A stretch of 64,000 nucleotides of DNA from Bacteroidota bacterium (GTDB taxonomy: Bacteria; Bacteroidota; Bacteroidia; Bacteroidales; F082): positions 1 through 64,000 of the forward strand of contig JAHJTC010000002.1 in assembly GCA_018830105.1 (NCBI GenBank). Direction: 5' to 3'. The stretch's first letter is position 1. Each line of letters begins with the position of its first letter. Both the position numbers and the translations under genes were made by a program. The notes beneath the pieces are model-generated. The model was not told the origin of the DNA, made no database searches, and was given only the letters and a program-made list of their open reading frames with translations. Positions 15,806-24,991 of the stretch are shown here, one piece after another.

Positions 15806-18166
15806 ATGGCACTCCCTTTTCGTTTGATAACTGCTTTCGTGCTGGTTCTCTTTTTGGCTTTTGAATCTCCTCTTCAGGCTGAAGAAGAGGTCGCAAAACC
15901 GTTTTTAACCTTAAGTGGCTACATCAGCGATGCCTCCACCGGGGAGATGCTGATAGGTGGAACGCTTTATATTACGGAGCTTTCCGGAGGAACAGCTACC
16001 AATGTTTACGGCTACTATTCCGTGCGACTTGATCCGGGCTCTTACTCCCTCACATACTCCTATATTGGATACAATTCCAAACAGCTACAGCTTGATTTGC
16101 GTAATGATACCCTCATCAATATCAAACTTTCTCCTCAGGAAATGGAGCTGAATGAAGTGGTCATAACCGGCGAATCAGCCCTCGAAAATGTGAGACGTCC
16201 ACAAATGAGCGTGGCCCGGCTCGATATCAAAAATATTCGCCAGATTCCTGCCTTTATGGGTGAGGTAGATGTGATCAAGGCCCTGCAGCTATTGCCCGGC
16301 GTGCAAGCCACCTCCGAAGGCGGATCGGGTTTTAGCGTGCGTGGTGGCAGTCCCGATCAAAACCTCATTTTGCTTGACGAAGCCCTGGTGTATAATCCTT
16401 CGCATCTGCTTGGTTTTTTCTCAGTTTTTAATAACGATGCCGTAAAAAGCGTGGAACTTTATAAAGGCGATATCCCTTCTGAATATGGTGGCCGGCTTTC
16501 GTCTGTAGTGGATGTGCGGATGAACGATGGCAACTCGCAACGGATTACCGGGCAGGGTGGGGTAGGCACTATTTCGAGCCGCCTTACGCTGGAAGGCCCA
16601 ATCCAAAAAGACAAGTCATCCTTTATGCTGGCAGGTCGCCGCACCTATGCCGATCTGTTTTTGGCGCTTTCGCCCAACGAAGATGTCCGCAACAACACCC
16701 TTTATTTTTACGATTTCAATGGAAAAGCCAACTACACCTTCAATGACAAAAACCGCCTTTTTGTGAGTGGATACTTTGGTAAGGATGTGTTCAAAAATGA
16801 AAGCTTTGCCCTTGGCTGGGGCAACCAAACCCTTACAGTTCGCTGGAATCACCTGTTCAGCCCAAAAATATTTTCTAATTTCTCATTGATCTACAGTCGT
16901 TTCAATTATGAATTGGGTATCCCTGAGGGTGAACCCAATGCCTTCGACTGGAATTCGCGTATGCAGGATTACGCCCTCAAAAGTGATTTTACCTGGTTTG
17001 CTTCTGCCAGCAGCACCCTGAAATTTGGCTTGCATACCACCTTTCACAGCTTTAGCCCGGGCACCGCTGTGGGGCTGGGAGAAGAAACCGCTTTCAATAA
17101 ACTGGAAGTTCCCGAATCTTTTGCCCTTGAAAGCGGTATTTACTTCAACAACGAACATCAGCTGAGCAACCGCCTCACCCTGAAGTACGGCCTGCGCCTG
17201 AGTATGTTCAACAATATCGGCAAGGGCACTGTGTATCAATATGATGAGCAATATGAGAAAGTTGACTCTGTGGTGTATCCTTCAGGTGAAATTTATCAGA
17301 CTTTTGCAAATCTTGAGCCTCGATTTAGCCTGGCCTGGAAACTTGACGAGTTCTCTTCGGTAAAAGCTGCCTATACCCGCAATGCCCAGTATGTGCACCT
17401 GGCACAAAACTCAACAGCGGGTACGCCACTGGATATTTGGTTTCCGACAGGGCCCAATGTGAAACCTCAGCTTGGCGATCAGTTTTCAGCAGGCTATTTC
17501 CGTTATTTTCCAAAGGAAAAGCTAGAGACTTCTGTTGAAGGTTTTTACAAACTCAATCACAATGCAATCGACTTTAAAGATCATGCTGAGTTGTTGCTCA
17601 ACGAATACCTGGATGGCGAATTACGCTTCGGCAAGGCTTGGTCATATGGACTAGAATTTCTGGTCAGGCTCAACGAAGGCCGGCTCAACGGCTGGGTGAG
17701 TTATACCTGGTCGCGCACCTTTCGCGAAATTCCCGAAATCAATAAGGGCAAGCCCTATCCTGCCAGTTACGACAGGCCGCATGATGTTTCGATCGTAGCC
17801 AACTACAAGCTTTCAAAACGTATTGATCTGGGAGCCAATTGGGTTTATAGCACAGGTTCGGCAGTTACTTTTCCTACCGGCCGTTTCACCATCGGAAATA
17901 CCATCGCGCCGGTTTATTCTGACCGCAACGCCTATCGGTTGCCTGACTATCACCGCCTCGACATTTCCATTACCCTGCGTGCCAAGGAAAAACCCGGCCG
18001 CAAATGGACAGGCGAATGGAATTTGTCAGTATATAATGCCTACTACCGCAAAAATCCCTGGGTAATCAATTTTATTGCCGACCCCGAGCAGCCCAACGTT
18101 ACCAATGCAGAAATGACCTACCTCTTTGGAATTGTGCCGGCTATTACCTATAACTTCAAATTCTGA
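15806..18166 (+). CDS. TonB-dependent outer-membrane receptor with carboxypeptidase-like domain
   Basis: The 786-aa receptor has a signal peptide (about 1-25), an N-terminal carboxypeptidase-regulatory-like domain (about 32-110, LSGYISDASTGEMLIGGTL), then a plug domain with FSVRGGSPDQNLILLDEA and LYKGDIPSEYGGRLSSVVDV. The rest is a 22-strand-type beta barrel ending in an aromatic Phe. It should import a ligand using TonB-ExbBD energy. The adjoining gene encodes a DUF4249 lipoprotein, the usual partner of this receptor subfamily. The substrate cannot be read from sequence. Confidence 0.92.
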   Translation: MALPFRLITAFVLVLFLAFESPLQAEEEVAKPFLTLSGYISDASTGEMLIGGTLYITELSGGTATNVYGYYSVRLDPGSYSLTYSYIGYNSKQLQLDLRNDTLINIKLSPQEMELNEVVITGESALENVRRPQMSVARLDIKNIRQIPAFMGEVDVIKALQLLPGVQATSEGGSGFSVRGGSPDQNLILLDEALVYNPSHLLGFFSVFNNDAVKSVELYKGDIPSEYGGRLSSVVDVRMNDGNSQRITGQGGVGTISSRLTLEGPIQKDKSSFMLAGRRTYADLFLALSPNEDVRNNTLYFYDFNGKANYTFNDKNRLFVSGYFGKDVFKNESFALGWGNQTLTVRWNHLFSPKIFSNFSLIYSRFNYELGIPEGEPNAFDWNSRMQDYALKSDFTWFASASSTLKFGLHTTFHSFSPGTAVGLGEETAFNKLEVPESFALESGIYFNNEHQLSNRLTLKYGLRLSMFNNIGKGTVYQYDEQYEKVDSVVYPSGEIYQTFANLEPRFSLAWKLDEFSSVKAAYTRNAQYVHLAQNSTAGTPLDIWFPTGPNVKPQLGDQFSAGYFRYFPKEKLETSVEGFYKLNHNAIDFKDHAELLLNEYLDGELRFGKAWSYGLEFLVRLNEGRLNGWVSYTWSRTFREIPEINKGKPYPASYDRPHDVSIVANYKLSKRIDLGANWVYSTGSAVTFPTGRFTIGNTIAPVYSDRNAYRLPDYHRLDISITLRAKEKPGRKWTGEWNLSVYNAYYRKNPWVINFIADPEQPNVTNAEMTYLFGIVPAITYNFKF

Positions 18167-18170
18167 TCCC

Positions 18171-19022
18171 ATGAAAAACCTGACAAAAGCAGTATTTGGT
18201 ATATTTCTCGTGCTGGGACTTTTTTCGGCCTGCACCGAAACCATTGATATCGAATTGGATCAAAGTTTTACGCGCCTCGTTGTAGATGGCCAGATCAGTA
18301 CCGACACGATGGCTCACCTGGTCAGGCTTTCGCAATCTGCCAACTATTTTTCCAATACAGAGCCAGCAGCTGTAAGTGGGGCTTCGGTGGTTGTTGACGA
18401 TGGATCGCAAGCCATTACACTCCTCGAATATCCCGAAAGAAGCGGCATGTATTATACCCCTGCAAATTATTACGGCATCCCCGGAAACGACTATCTGCTA
18501 AGTGTTTCGCTTCCGGAAGCCATAGGCGAATCCATAAACTATGAAGCAACGAACACAATGCCCCAAACGGCATTTCAATTGGATTCCATACAGCTTGAAT
18601 TTCGCAATCCACCCGGATTTTGGATGGTAAAACTCTTTGCTATGGATCCTCCAACAACAGATTTTTACCGCTTGGATGTATTACGCAACGGCCTTATCCT
18701 AACGGATACTGCCTACCGTACCGCTATTTTAGACGACAGGCTCATCAATGGTAACAATACCAATGGCATCACTGTGATGTTTTTGTACGAAGATGAAGTA
18801 ATGCCCGGCGATACAATCAGCCTGATCATGTCGGCCATAAGTAAGGATTACTATGAGTTTTTGTTGGAGTTGCGCAACGAAAGCGGATTCAGCAACCCGC
18901 TTTTTGGTGGGCCACCTGCCAATATCAGCTCCAACCTCCGCGAAGGTGGATTGGGTTACTTTGCCACACGTAAGACCTCCAGCGTAAGCCTGGTTGCTGA
19001 TTCGAGTTTGTGGCAACGGTAA
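18171..19022 (+). CDS. DUF4249 lipoprotein, TonB-receptor partner
   Basis: The 283-aa product has a lipoprotein signal peptide (LGLFSACTETIDIEL, Cys near residue 21). The opening of the mature part, CTETIDIELDQSFTRLVVDGQISTD, is typical of DUF4249, a beta-rich surface family found only next to TonB-dependent receptors in Bacteroidota. The ATG at 18171 is chosen because it starts the signal peptide and lies 4 nt after the receptor stop. The pair probably works as a SusCD-like uptake complex for an unknown ligand. Confidence 0.88.
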   Translation: MKNLTKAVFGIFLVLGLFSACTETIDIELDQSFTRLVVDGQISTDTMAHLVRLSQSANYFSNTEPAAVSGASVVVDDGSQAITLLEYPERSGMYYTPANYYGIPGNDYLLSVSLPEAIGESINYEATNTMPQTAFQLDSIQLEFRNPPGFWMVKLFAMDPPTTDFYRLDVLRNGLILTDTAYRTAILDDRLINGNNTNGITVMFLYEDEVMPGDTISLIMSAISKDYYEFLLELRNESGFSNPLFGGPPANISSNLREGGLGYFATRKTSSVSLVADSSLWQR

Positions 19023-19143
19023 GCAATGGCGGTATAATGCAAAAATAAACCTGATTCGGCTTAGTGATTCATTAACACTGCTATCTGAAACAAAGCTGAT
19101 TTGTCTGAGCCTATTCTCTTTTCGCTGGCCTGAAATTATTCCG

Positions 19144-19151
19144 TACTTTTG
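19144..19151 (+). promoter_or_regulatory. -7 promoter element for purB
   Basis: TACTTTTG fits TAnnTTTG exactly, and a partial -33 (TTTTCG) lies about 20 nt upstream. Transcription should begin near 19158. This rules out the in-frame ATG at 19149, which overlaps the box, and supports the start at 19170. Confidence 0.7.
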
Positions 19152-19169
19152 CCTGCAAATCGCTATGCC

Positions 19170-20534
19170 ATGCAACTTTCAGCTTTAACAGCAATCTCGC
19201 CTGTTGATGGGCGCTACCGCAACAAAACCTCTGAATTGGCTGATTTCTTTTCAGAATATGCCCTGATACGCTATCGCGTGATGGTGGAGGTGAATTATTT
19301 TATCGCACTGTGTGAATTGCCCTTGCCTCAGCTGGCAGCCTTCAAAGCAGAAGACTTTGATCAGCTGCATGCGCTATACGAAGAGTTCACTTTAGAAGAT
19401 GCGCTGGAGATTAAGGAAATTGAGAAGGAGACAAACCATGACGTAAAAGCCGTGGAGTATTTCCTAAAACGACGCTTCGACGATTACGGCTGGCAGCCAT
19501 TTAAAGAATTCATTCATTTCGGCCTTACATCACAGGACATTAATAATGTTGCACTTCCGCTATCGATCAAGGATGCACATAAACTAAATATCAGTCGCGA
19601 AATTGAAAGCCTTCAACAACAGATCATACAGCTTTCCTACACATGGAAAGATGTGAGTATGCTGGCACGAACCCATGGACAGCCTGCCAGTCCAACAAAG
19701 CTGGGCAAAGAACTGTATGTGTTTGCGGAGCGTCTCGAAAATCAATTCGAATTACTAAAGGGGATTCCGTTCTCGGCAAAATTTGGTGGTGCAACAGGCA
19801 ATTTTAATGCCCATGCAGTGGCCTATCCAGAGATTAACTGGGAAGATTTTGCTTGCAACTTCATAAACCAAAAACTGGAGCTGCACCGCCAGCGAACCAC
19901 AACACAGATTGAACATTACGATTATCTGGCTGCATATTTCGATGGCCTCAAACGCATCAATACCATACTACTCGACCTGAGTCGCGATATCTGGCTTTAT
20001 GTTTCCATGGATTATTTTAAGCAACAGATTAAAGCCGGCGAAGTGGGATCATCGGCTATGCCACATAAAGTTAATCCAATAGACTTTGAAAATGCAGAAG
20101 GCAATTTGGGTATTGCCAATGCGATTTTTGAGCACCTCAGTGCCAAACTGCCATTAAGCCGGTTGCAGCGCGATCTTACCGATTCTACCGTTACACGCAA
20201 TATTGGCGTTCCGCTGTCGCATACACTGATCGCTATAAAATCTATCCGTAAGGGGCTGGGCAAACTGCTATTGAATGAAAAAAAGATTGCCAAGGACTTG
20301 CAAAATAACACCCTCGTTGTTGCCGAAGGCATTCAAACTATTTTGCGTCGCGAAGGCGTTGAAGGTGCCTACGAACTACTTAAGCAGTTGACACGTACCA
20401 ACGAAAAAATTGATAAAAACACCATCAATACCTTTATTGAAACATTGCCTGTTTCCGAAAGTGTTAAAAAAGAGCTCAGGGCGATAACGCCCGAATCATA
20501 TACAGGAATCGACCTGCTAAGTCAGCAATTATGA
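19170..20534 (+). CDS. purB: Adenylosuccinate lyase
   Basis: This fumarase/aspartase-superfamily enzyme makes AICAR in IMP synthesis and cleaves adenylosuccinate to AMP. The 454-aa product (from the ATG at 19170) shows the N-terminal SPVDGRYRNKT, the TSQDINNVA and ARTHGQPASPT blocks, and the superfamily signature GSSAMPHKVNPIDFENAEG. The start is fixed by the -7 box just upstream. The stop overlaps the following exporter gene by 4 nt (ATGA), so the two are translationally coupled. Confidence 0.96.
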   Translation: MQLSALTAISPVDGRYRNKTSELADFFSEYALIRYRVMVEVNYFIALCELPLPQLAAFKAEDFDQLHALYEEFTLEDALEIKEIEKETNHDVKAVEYFLKRRFDDYGWQPFKEFIHFGLTSQDINNVALPLSIKDAHKLNISREIESLQQQIIQLSYTWKDVSMLARTHGQPASPTKLGKELYVFAERLENQFELLKGIPFSAKFGGATGNFNAHAVAYPEINWEDFACNFINQKLELHRQRTTTQIEHYDYLAAYFDGLKRINTILLDLSRDIWLYVSMDYFKQQIKAGEVGSSAMPHKVNPIDFENAEGNLGIANAIFEHLSAKLPLSRLQRDLTDSTVTRNIGVPLSHTLIAIKSIRKGLGKLLLNEKKIAKDLQNNTLVVAEGIQTILRREGVEGAYELLKQLTRTNEKIDKNTINTFIETLPVSESVKKELRAITPESYTGIDLLSQQL

Positions 20535-22351
20535 GAAAATTTTACCGGGTACTCGCTTACGTAAAGCCTTATTGGGGCTATGCCCTGCTAAACGTATTGT
20601 TTAACTTGCTAACCATTGTATTTTCGCTGTTCTCCATTTCCATGTTGGTGCCTTTCCTGAATCTTTTGTTCAGCACCGATGCCCTGGTTACTGCAAAACC
20701 TGAATTTGCACTGAATGCCGATGCGCTGATTAACTCGCTTAACTATTATATCAGCGCGATCATTATTGAACAGGGGCAGCTGCAGGCCCTGATCTTTATC
20801 TGTATCATCCTGGTTTCTTCCTTCTTCCTGAGAAATTTTGCCCGGTTTTTTGCCATGTTTTATATGGCCAATGTACGTATTGGCGCCGTAAAAGATATCC
20901 GCAACAGCATCTACAGTAAAATCATTATTCTGCCGATTTCTTTTTACAACAAAAATCGCAAGGGCGACATCATGGCACGCATCACTACAGACGTGCAGGA
21001 AGTGGAATATTCCATCATGAATTATTTGGAAATGATTGTGCGCGATCCTATCACTATTCTGGTGTATATTGCTTTTATGTTTAGTGTGAGCCCGCAACTT
21101 ACCGTTTTTGTGCTGGTGTTGTTGCCCGTTACGGGTTTTTTGATCGGACAGATCGGGAAGAGTTTGCGCAAGAGCTCAAAGATCGGACAAGCACGCATGG
21201 CAGGCATGCTTTCTACCATCGAAGAAACGATTAGCGGTTTGCGTATCATCAAGGCTTTTAATGCTATAAACTATTCTGACCAGCGTTTTCAGGAGCAAAA
21301 CAACCTGTTTTCGCGTTTGATGGTCAGCATTTACCGGCGCCGCGACCTGAGTTCGCCCCTCAGTGAGTTCCTCTCTTCGGTAGTAATCGTGATTGTGTTG
21401 TGGTTCGGGGGAAGACTTGTTTTGGGCGATTCTCCGGTTATTCAGGCTGCTGATTTTATAGTTTATATTCTGGTTTTCTCGCAGATCATTCCGCCGGCCA
21501 AAACTTTCGCGCAGGGTTTCTACAGCATTCAGAAAGGGATCGCGTCGGCTGAGCGTATCTTCGAGATTCTTGATGCCGAAGAAGTGATCACCGAAAAGAA
21601 GGATGCTAAAGCTGTAAATACCTTCAAGTCAAAAATTGAATACCGCAATGTTTCCTTCAGCTATGGCAAAGAGCCGGTTTTGAAAGGTGTTAATTTCACG
21701 GTAGAAAAAGGCAAGCTGATTGCACTGGTTGGAGAATCGGGCGGTGGCAAATCGACGCTGGTTGATCTTTTGCCACGCTTCTATGATGTTGTTGACGGCG
21801 CCATCACACTGGATGGTATTGATTTGCGCGATTACAAGATTGACGATTTAAGGTCGCTGATGGGAATCGTTACGCAGGAAAGTATATTGTTCAATGATTC
21901 GGTATTCAATAATATTGCCTTTGGTAAATTGGATGCCACGATGGAACAGGTGATTGAGGCTGCTAAGGTTGCCAATGCACATGAATTTATTTCGCAGCTC
22001 GAGGATGGTTACCACACCTTTATCGGTGATCGCGGCATGAACCTTTCAGGCGGACAACGGCAGCGGCTTAGTATTGCGCGTGCAGTGCTAAAAAACCCAC
22101 CAATATTAATACTCGATGAGGCTACTTCATCGCTCGACACCGAATCGGAACGGCTGGTACAGGATGCTTTGGCAAAAATCATGACCAACAGAACCTCAGT
22201 CGTTATCGCTCACCGGCTTTCTACCATACAACATGCTGATGAGATAATCGTTGTGGCCAAAGGGGAAATTGTGGAAAGAGGCACACACGACAAACTACTT
22301 TCCGATGCCGGCATTTATAGGAGACTGTATGATTTGCAATCCTTTGCCTGA
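20531..22351 (+). CDS. MsbA-like ABC exporter (fused permease/ATPase)
   Basis: The 606-aa half-transporter has an N-terminal six-helix ABC membrane domain (about 1-330) and a C-terminal nucleotide-binding domain: Walker A GESGGGKST, signature LSGGQRQRLSIARA, Walker B ILILDEAT and the H-loop IAHRLS. It is closest in type to MsbA-like lipid exporters, so it may flip lipid A core or other lipids across the inner membrane, but drug-type exporters share this architecture. The start overlaps the purB stop. Confidence 0.9.
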   Translation: MRKFYRVLAYVKPYWGYALLNVLFNLLTIVFSLFSISMLVPFLNLLFSTDALVTAKPEFALNADALINSLNYYISAIIIEQGQLQALIFICIILVSSFFLRNFARFFAMFYMANVRIGAVKDIRNSIYSKIIILPISFYNKNRKGDIMARITTDVQEVEYSIMNYLEMIVRDPITILVYIAFMFSVSPQLTVFVLVLLPVTGFLIGQIGKSLRKSSKIGQARMAGMLSTIEETISGLRIIKAFNAINYSDQRFQEQNNLFSRLMVSIYRRRDLSSPLSEFLSSVVIVIVLWFGGRLVLGDSPVIQAADFIVYILVFSQIIPPAKTFAQGFYSIQKGIASAERIFEILDAEEVITEKKDAKAVNTFKSKIEYRNVSFSYGKEPVLKGVNFTVEKGKLIALVGESGGGKSTLVDLLPRFYDVVDGAITLDGIDLRDYKIDDLRSLMGIVTQESILFNDSVFNNIAFGKLDATMEQVIEAAKVANAHEFISQLEDGYHTFIGDRGMNLSGGQRQRLSIARAVLKNPPILILDEATSSLDTESERLVQDALAKIMTNRTSVVIAHRLSTIQHADEIIVVAKGEIVERGTHDKLLSDAGIYRRLYDLQSFA

Positions 22352-22441
22352 CAAAGTGTTCAAAGCCTTTGATTTGGTCTCGCTTCGGATTAAAAGTTAA
22401 AAGTGTCCACCCAAAAAAAGATTCAAATTGATTAAATAACG

Positions 22442-22449
22442 TATTTTTG
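22442..22449 (+). promoter_or_regulatory. -7 promoter element for the DUF5606 gene
   Basis: TATTTTTG matches TAnnTTTG, 22 nt before the ATG at 22472. No good -33 was found. Confidence 0.55.
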
Positions 22450-22471
22450 CCGCCAAATTATAAACACACAG

Positions 22472-22927
22472 ATGATGGATTTAACAAAGATTGTATCAAT
22501 CTCAGGAAAACCGGGGCTGTTTCAGGTTACCGGACAGGGGAAAAACAGTGTTGTAGTGGAATCGCTTCTCGATGGAAAACGCTTCCCTGCTTTTGCGCAG
22601 GATCGCATGAGTTCACTGGAAGAAATAAGTATTTTCACCACTACAGAAGATATGTTATTGAAAGAGGTTTTTAAAAACATCCATGAAAAATTAGGTGACA
22701 AACTTGATTTTGAAGCGAAAAAACTCAGCGTTGATGCACTTAAGGAAAAATTTGCCCTTGTTGTTCCCGATTTTGATGAAGAAGCAGTGTATCCCTCCGA
22801 TATGAAAAAAGTTTTCAATTGGTATCAGCTGCTTATAGAAAAACAATTGCTTGACTTCACCGAAGAAACAGAAGAACCAAGCGAAAAAGCAGATCAGGAA
22901 AATCCTGAAGAAAAAACTGAAGCCTAA
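22472..22927 (+). CDS. DUF5606 family protein
   Basis: This 151-aa soluble protein is of a Bacteroidota-restricted family. The conserved N-terminal MDLTKIVSISGKPGLFQVTGQG and the FNWYQLLIEK segment near residue 115 identify it. The last 25 residues are almost entirely Glu, Lys and Pro. The function is unknown. Two adjacent ATGs (22472 and 22475) are equally possible starts. It has its own -7 box and terminator, so it is monocistronic. Confidence 0.85.
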   Translation: MMDLTKIVSISGKPGLFQVTGQGKNSVVVESLLDGKRFPAFAQDRMSSLEEISIFTTTEDMLLKEVFKNIHEKLGDKLDFEAKKLSVDALKEKFALVVPDFDEEAVYPSDMKKVFNWYQLLIEKQLLDFTEETEEPSEKADQENPEEKTEA

Positions 22928-22932
22928 TATTT

Positions 22933-22957
22933 AAAGTCCCATACGGGACTTTTTTTT
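22933..22957 (+). terminator. Rho-independent terminator after the DUF5606 gene
   Basis: AAAGTCCC and GGGACTTT pair across an ATAC loop, followed by a run of T. It begins 6 nt after the stop codon. Confidence 0.92.
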
Positions 22958-23014
22958 GATATATATTTTAAATTTATATGAATCATTTTAAATCACAACA
23001 CTAAATCGAACGCC

Positions 23015-24052
23015 ATGTACAAGCTGTTGATCAGGCCTGTTTTCTTCTTATTTGATCCTGAGCGGATACATCATGCCGTTATTGCCTTGCTCAGGCTGGC
23101 CATGGCCATTCCGGGCATAAAAGCAATTGCCCGAAGCTTAACCACAGTAAACGATCCTTCGCTTGAACGTGAGCTGTTTGGATTGCATTTTGCTAATCCT
23201 GTGGGCATTGCAGCGGGCTTTGATAAAAATGCCGAAGTGTTTGAAGAACTGTCACAGCTTGGTTTCAGCCATATCGAAATAGGGACCGTAACACCTAAAG
23301 CGCAGCCGGGAAATCCCAAAAAGCGTTTGTTCAGGCTCAGGCAAGATCAGGGATTAATCAATCGCATGGGGTTCAATAACAAGGGTTTAGAAGCGGCAAT
23401 CGGGAGACTGCGTAACCGATCGGGCAGGGTGATTATTGGAGGCAATATCGGAAAAAATACCCTTACTCCCAATGCTGATGCCATAGCCGATTATGTGACT
23501 AATTTCGAAGGACTGTTTCCTTATGTGGATTATTTTGTTGTGAATGTAAGCTGTCCAAATATCAGCGATCTGCGCGAGTTACAAGACCAGGATGCATTAA
23601 TGGCCATATTAAATGCCATTCAGCAGCGCAATAAAATGCAAGCCAAACCCAAGCCCGTCTTGCTGAAAGTATCGCCTGATTTGAATGAAAAACAACTGGA
23701 CGAAGTAATTTTTCTGGTAAAGGAAACCGGCATTCAGGGTGTGGTAGCCACAAATACCACCATCAGCCGCAATACGCTGGAAAAAGATATTCTTTTGGCC
23801 GAAAAAGCCGGAAAAGGAGGGTTAAGCGGTTTGCCCATCCGTGATCGCAGCACAGAAGTAATCCGTTACCTGGCCGAAAAATCAGGTAAAGCCTTTCCCA
23901 TTATTGGTGTTGGCGGAATTTTTACACCAAAAGATGCACTCGAGAAAATTGAAGCAGGTGCTGATCTTGTTCAGGTTTATACCGGCTTTATTTATGAAGG
24001 CCCCCTGATTGCTAAAAAAATCAATAAGGCAATCCTTAAATCAGGCAAATAG
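23015..24052 (+). CDS. pyrD: Dihydroorotate dehydrogenase, class 2 (quinone-type) with Cys at the catalytic base
   Basis: This FMN enzyme oxidises dihydroorotate to orotate in pyrimidine synthesis. The 345-aa protein has the N-terminal amphipathic helices (about 1-40) that mark membrane-associated class 2 enzymes, then ANPVGIAAGFDKNAE, the NRMGFNNKG block and the glycine-rich VGGIFT-DALEKIEAGADLVQVYTG. At the active-site loop the sequence is N-V-S-C-P-N (Cys180). Class 2 enzymes normally have Ser there and class 1 enzymes Cys. It is monocistronic, ending 15 nt from the convergent TM2 gene. Confidence 0.93.
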   Translation: MYKLLIRPVFFLFDPERIHHAVIALLRLAMAIPGIKAIARSLTTVNDPSLERELFGLHFANPVGIAAGFDKNAEVFEELSQLGFSHIEIGTVTPKAQPGNPKKRLFRLRQDQGLINRMGFNNKGLEAAIGRLRNRSGRVIIGGNIGKNTLTPNADAIADYVTNFEGLFPYVDYFVVNVSCPNISDLRELQDQDALMAILNAIQQRNKMQAKPKPVLLKVSPDLNEKQLDEVIFLVKETGIQGVVATNTTISRNTLEKDILLAEKAGKGGLSGLPIRDRSTEVIRYLAEKSGKAFPIIGVGGIFTPKDALEKIEAGADLVQVYTGFIYEGPLIAKKINKAILKSGK

Positions 24053-24066
24053 TTTTCCTGAAAAGA

Positions 24067-24420
24067 TTATTTCGATTGTCCGAGCATATAATGTATTTCG
24101 CTGGCTACCTGACGATTAAAAGTAAAACTCAAAGTTCTGTAGTTTACCAAATCGACAATTGTACCGATCAGACACAGTCCTGCAGTGAAAAAATACAAAA
24201 TTCCCATTCCAATCTGGTTGAGAATAAAGCGATGCACGCCTGAAACACCAACAAAACCAAGCAAACAGAGGAGTAAAATCATCTGTGGATCTTTTCGTCT
24301 GGCCCGGTAAATATTGGCGAAATTACGCAGCTGATCATCGCTGTATTCTTTAGTCATATTTTGCAGAAAAACCATTTCTTCGCCTTGAATATCAGGCATT
24401 AACTCATAAATTTTTGTCAT
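24067..24420 (-). CDS. TM2 domain membrane protein
   Basis: This 117-aa protein has a polar N-terminal half and a C-terminal TM2 domain: two helices around LLCLLGFVGVSGVHRFILNQIGMGILYFFTAGLCLIGTIVD, with the conserved G-x-H-R-F turn. TM2 proteins are widespread and mostly uncharacterised. Its start overlaps the end of the DUF2752 gene by 17 nt, so the two are co-transcribed. Confidence 0.88.
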   Translation of the reverse strand: MTKIYELMPDIQGEEMVFLQNMTKEYSDDQLRNFANIYRARRKDPQMILLLCLLGFVGVSGVHRFILNQIGMGILYFFTAGLCLIGTIVDLVNYRTLSFTFNRQVASEIHYMLGQSK

Positions 24421-24742
24421 AAATTCTGGATTTTAGTTTTTGGTAATCATGATATTGTTTAAACACTATAAAGCTTCGAACTGACAGCATTAAAATGGCA
24501 AAAAGTCCCAGTGGATGGTATTCAAAAGCGGTAATAAACTTACCGGCAAAAACAGCAGAAATGCTATGGCCAAGCCCGCAACCCGGACAGGAATCGATAC
24601 CGAGTTGATGAAAAATACAAAGACTGGGCTGAGTGACTGATGGCGACATCAGCGCCAGCAACAGAAGCGCTAGCAGCCAAACGAAGCCTTCCAGGTTTTT
24701 TTGCAGAAAATTTCCAGCTGATTTTATAGCCTCTGAATTCAT
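24404..24742 (-). CDS. DUF2752 membrane protein
   Basis: This 112-aa protein carries the DUF2752 signature CIFHQLGIDSCPGCGLGHS (two close cysteines) followed by FEYHPLGLF, with two or three hydrophobic segments. The family often occurs next to TM2 genes in Bacteroidota, as here. The function is unknown. A perfect 11+4+11 dyad lies 32 bp upstream of the start. Confidence 0.87.
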   Translation of the reverse strand: MNSEAIKSAGNFLQKNLEGFVWLLALLLLALMSPSVTQPSLCIFHQLGIDSCPGCGLGHSISAVFAGKFITAFEYHPLGLFAILMLSVRSFIVFKQYHDYQKLKSRIYDKNL

Positions 24743-24773
24743 CCCATATGAACTTTAAAGAAGCGAAGTTAAT

Positions 24774-24799
24774 ATTATTTAGAAACAATTCTAAATAAT
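24774..24799. promoter_or_regulatory. Perfect inverted repeat upstream of DUF2752/TM2
   Basis: ATTATTTAGAA, a 4-nt ACAA spacer, then TTCTAAATAAT: 11 of 11 positions pair. There is no T tail, so it is more likely an operator than a terminator. It shares ATTTAGA and TCTAAAT half-sites with the dyad before the oxidase operon, with the spacing one base longer. Confidence 0.5.
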
Positions 24800-24817
24800 G
24801 ATTGGGTATGAAGTCAG

Positions 24818-24896
24818 CGATCGGTGTTGCCACAAATATTTACAATCTGCTAATACTTTAGCTACTTTGGTTTAAAATTGCAATCGCTTTGATCTC
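24818..24896. repeat. Dispersed intergenic repeat, copy A
   Basis: This stretch matches the core of the element at 54550-54689. Shared blocks are CGAT, GTTGC-ACAAA-ATTT, AATC, ATACTTTAG, GGTTTAAAATT and TTGATCTC, in the same order. The 54-kb copy has about 60 extra GC-rich bases inserted before TTGATCTC. There is no coding capacity. Confidence 0.75.
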
Positions 24897-24991
24897 AAAC
24901 ATGCTGAACAAGTTTTTAACTATAGGATATTCATGGCCAGCGCAGCATGAGTATTCGTCTGATTTCGCATCGTTTGAATGGCCGGAAATAA

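Noticed and set aside
19149..19169. An in-frame ATG 21 nt upstream of the purB start
   Set aside because: It overlaps the -7 promoter box, so it would lie upstream of the transcript start.
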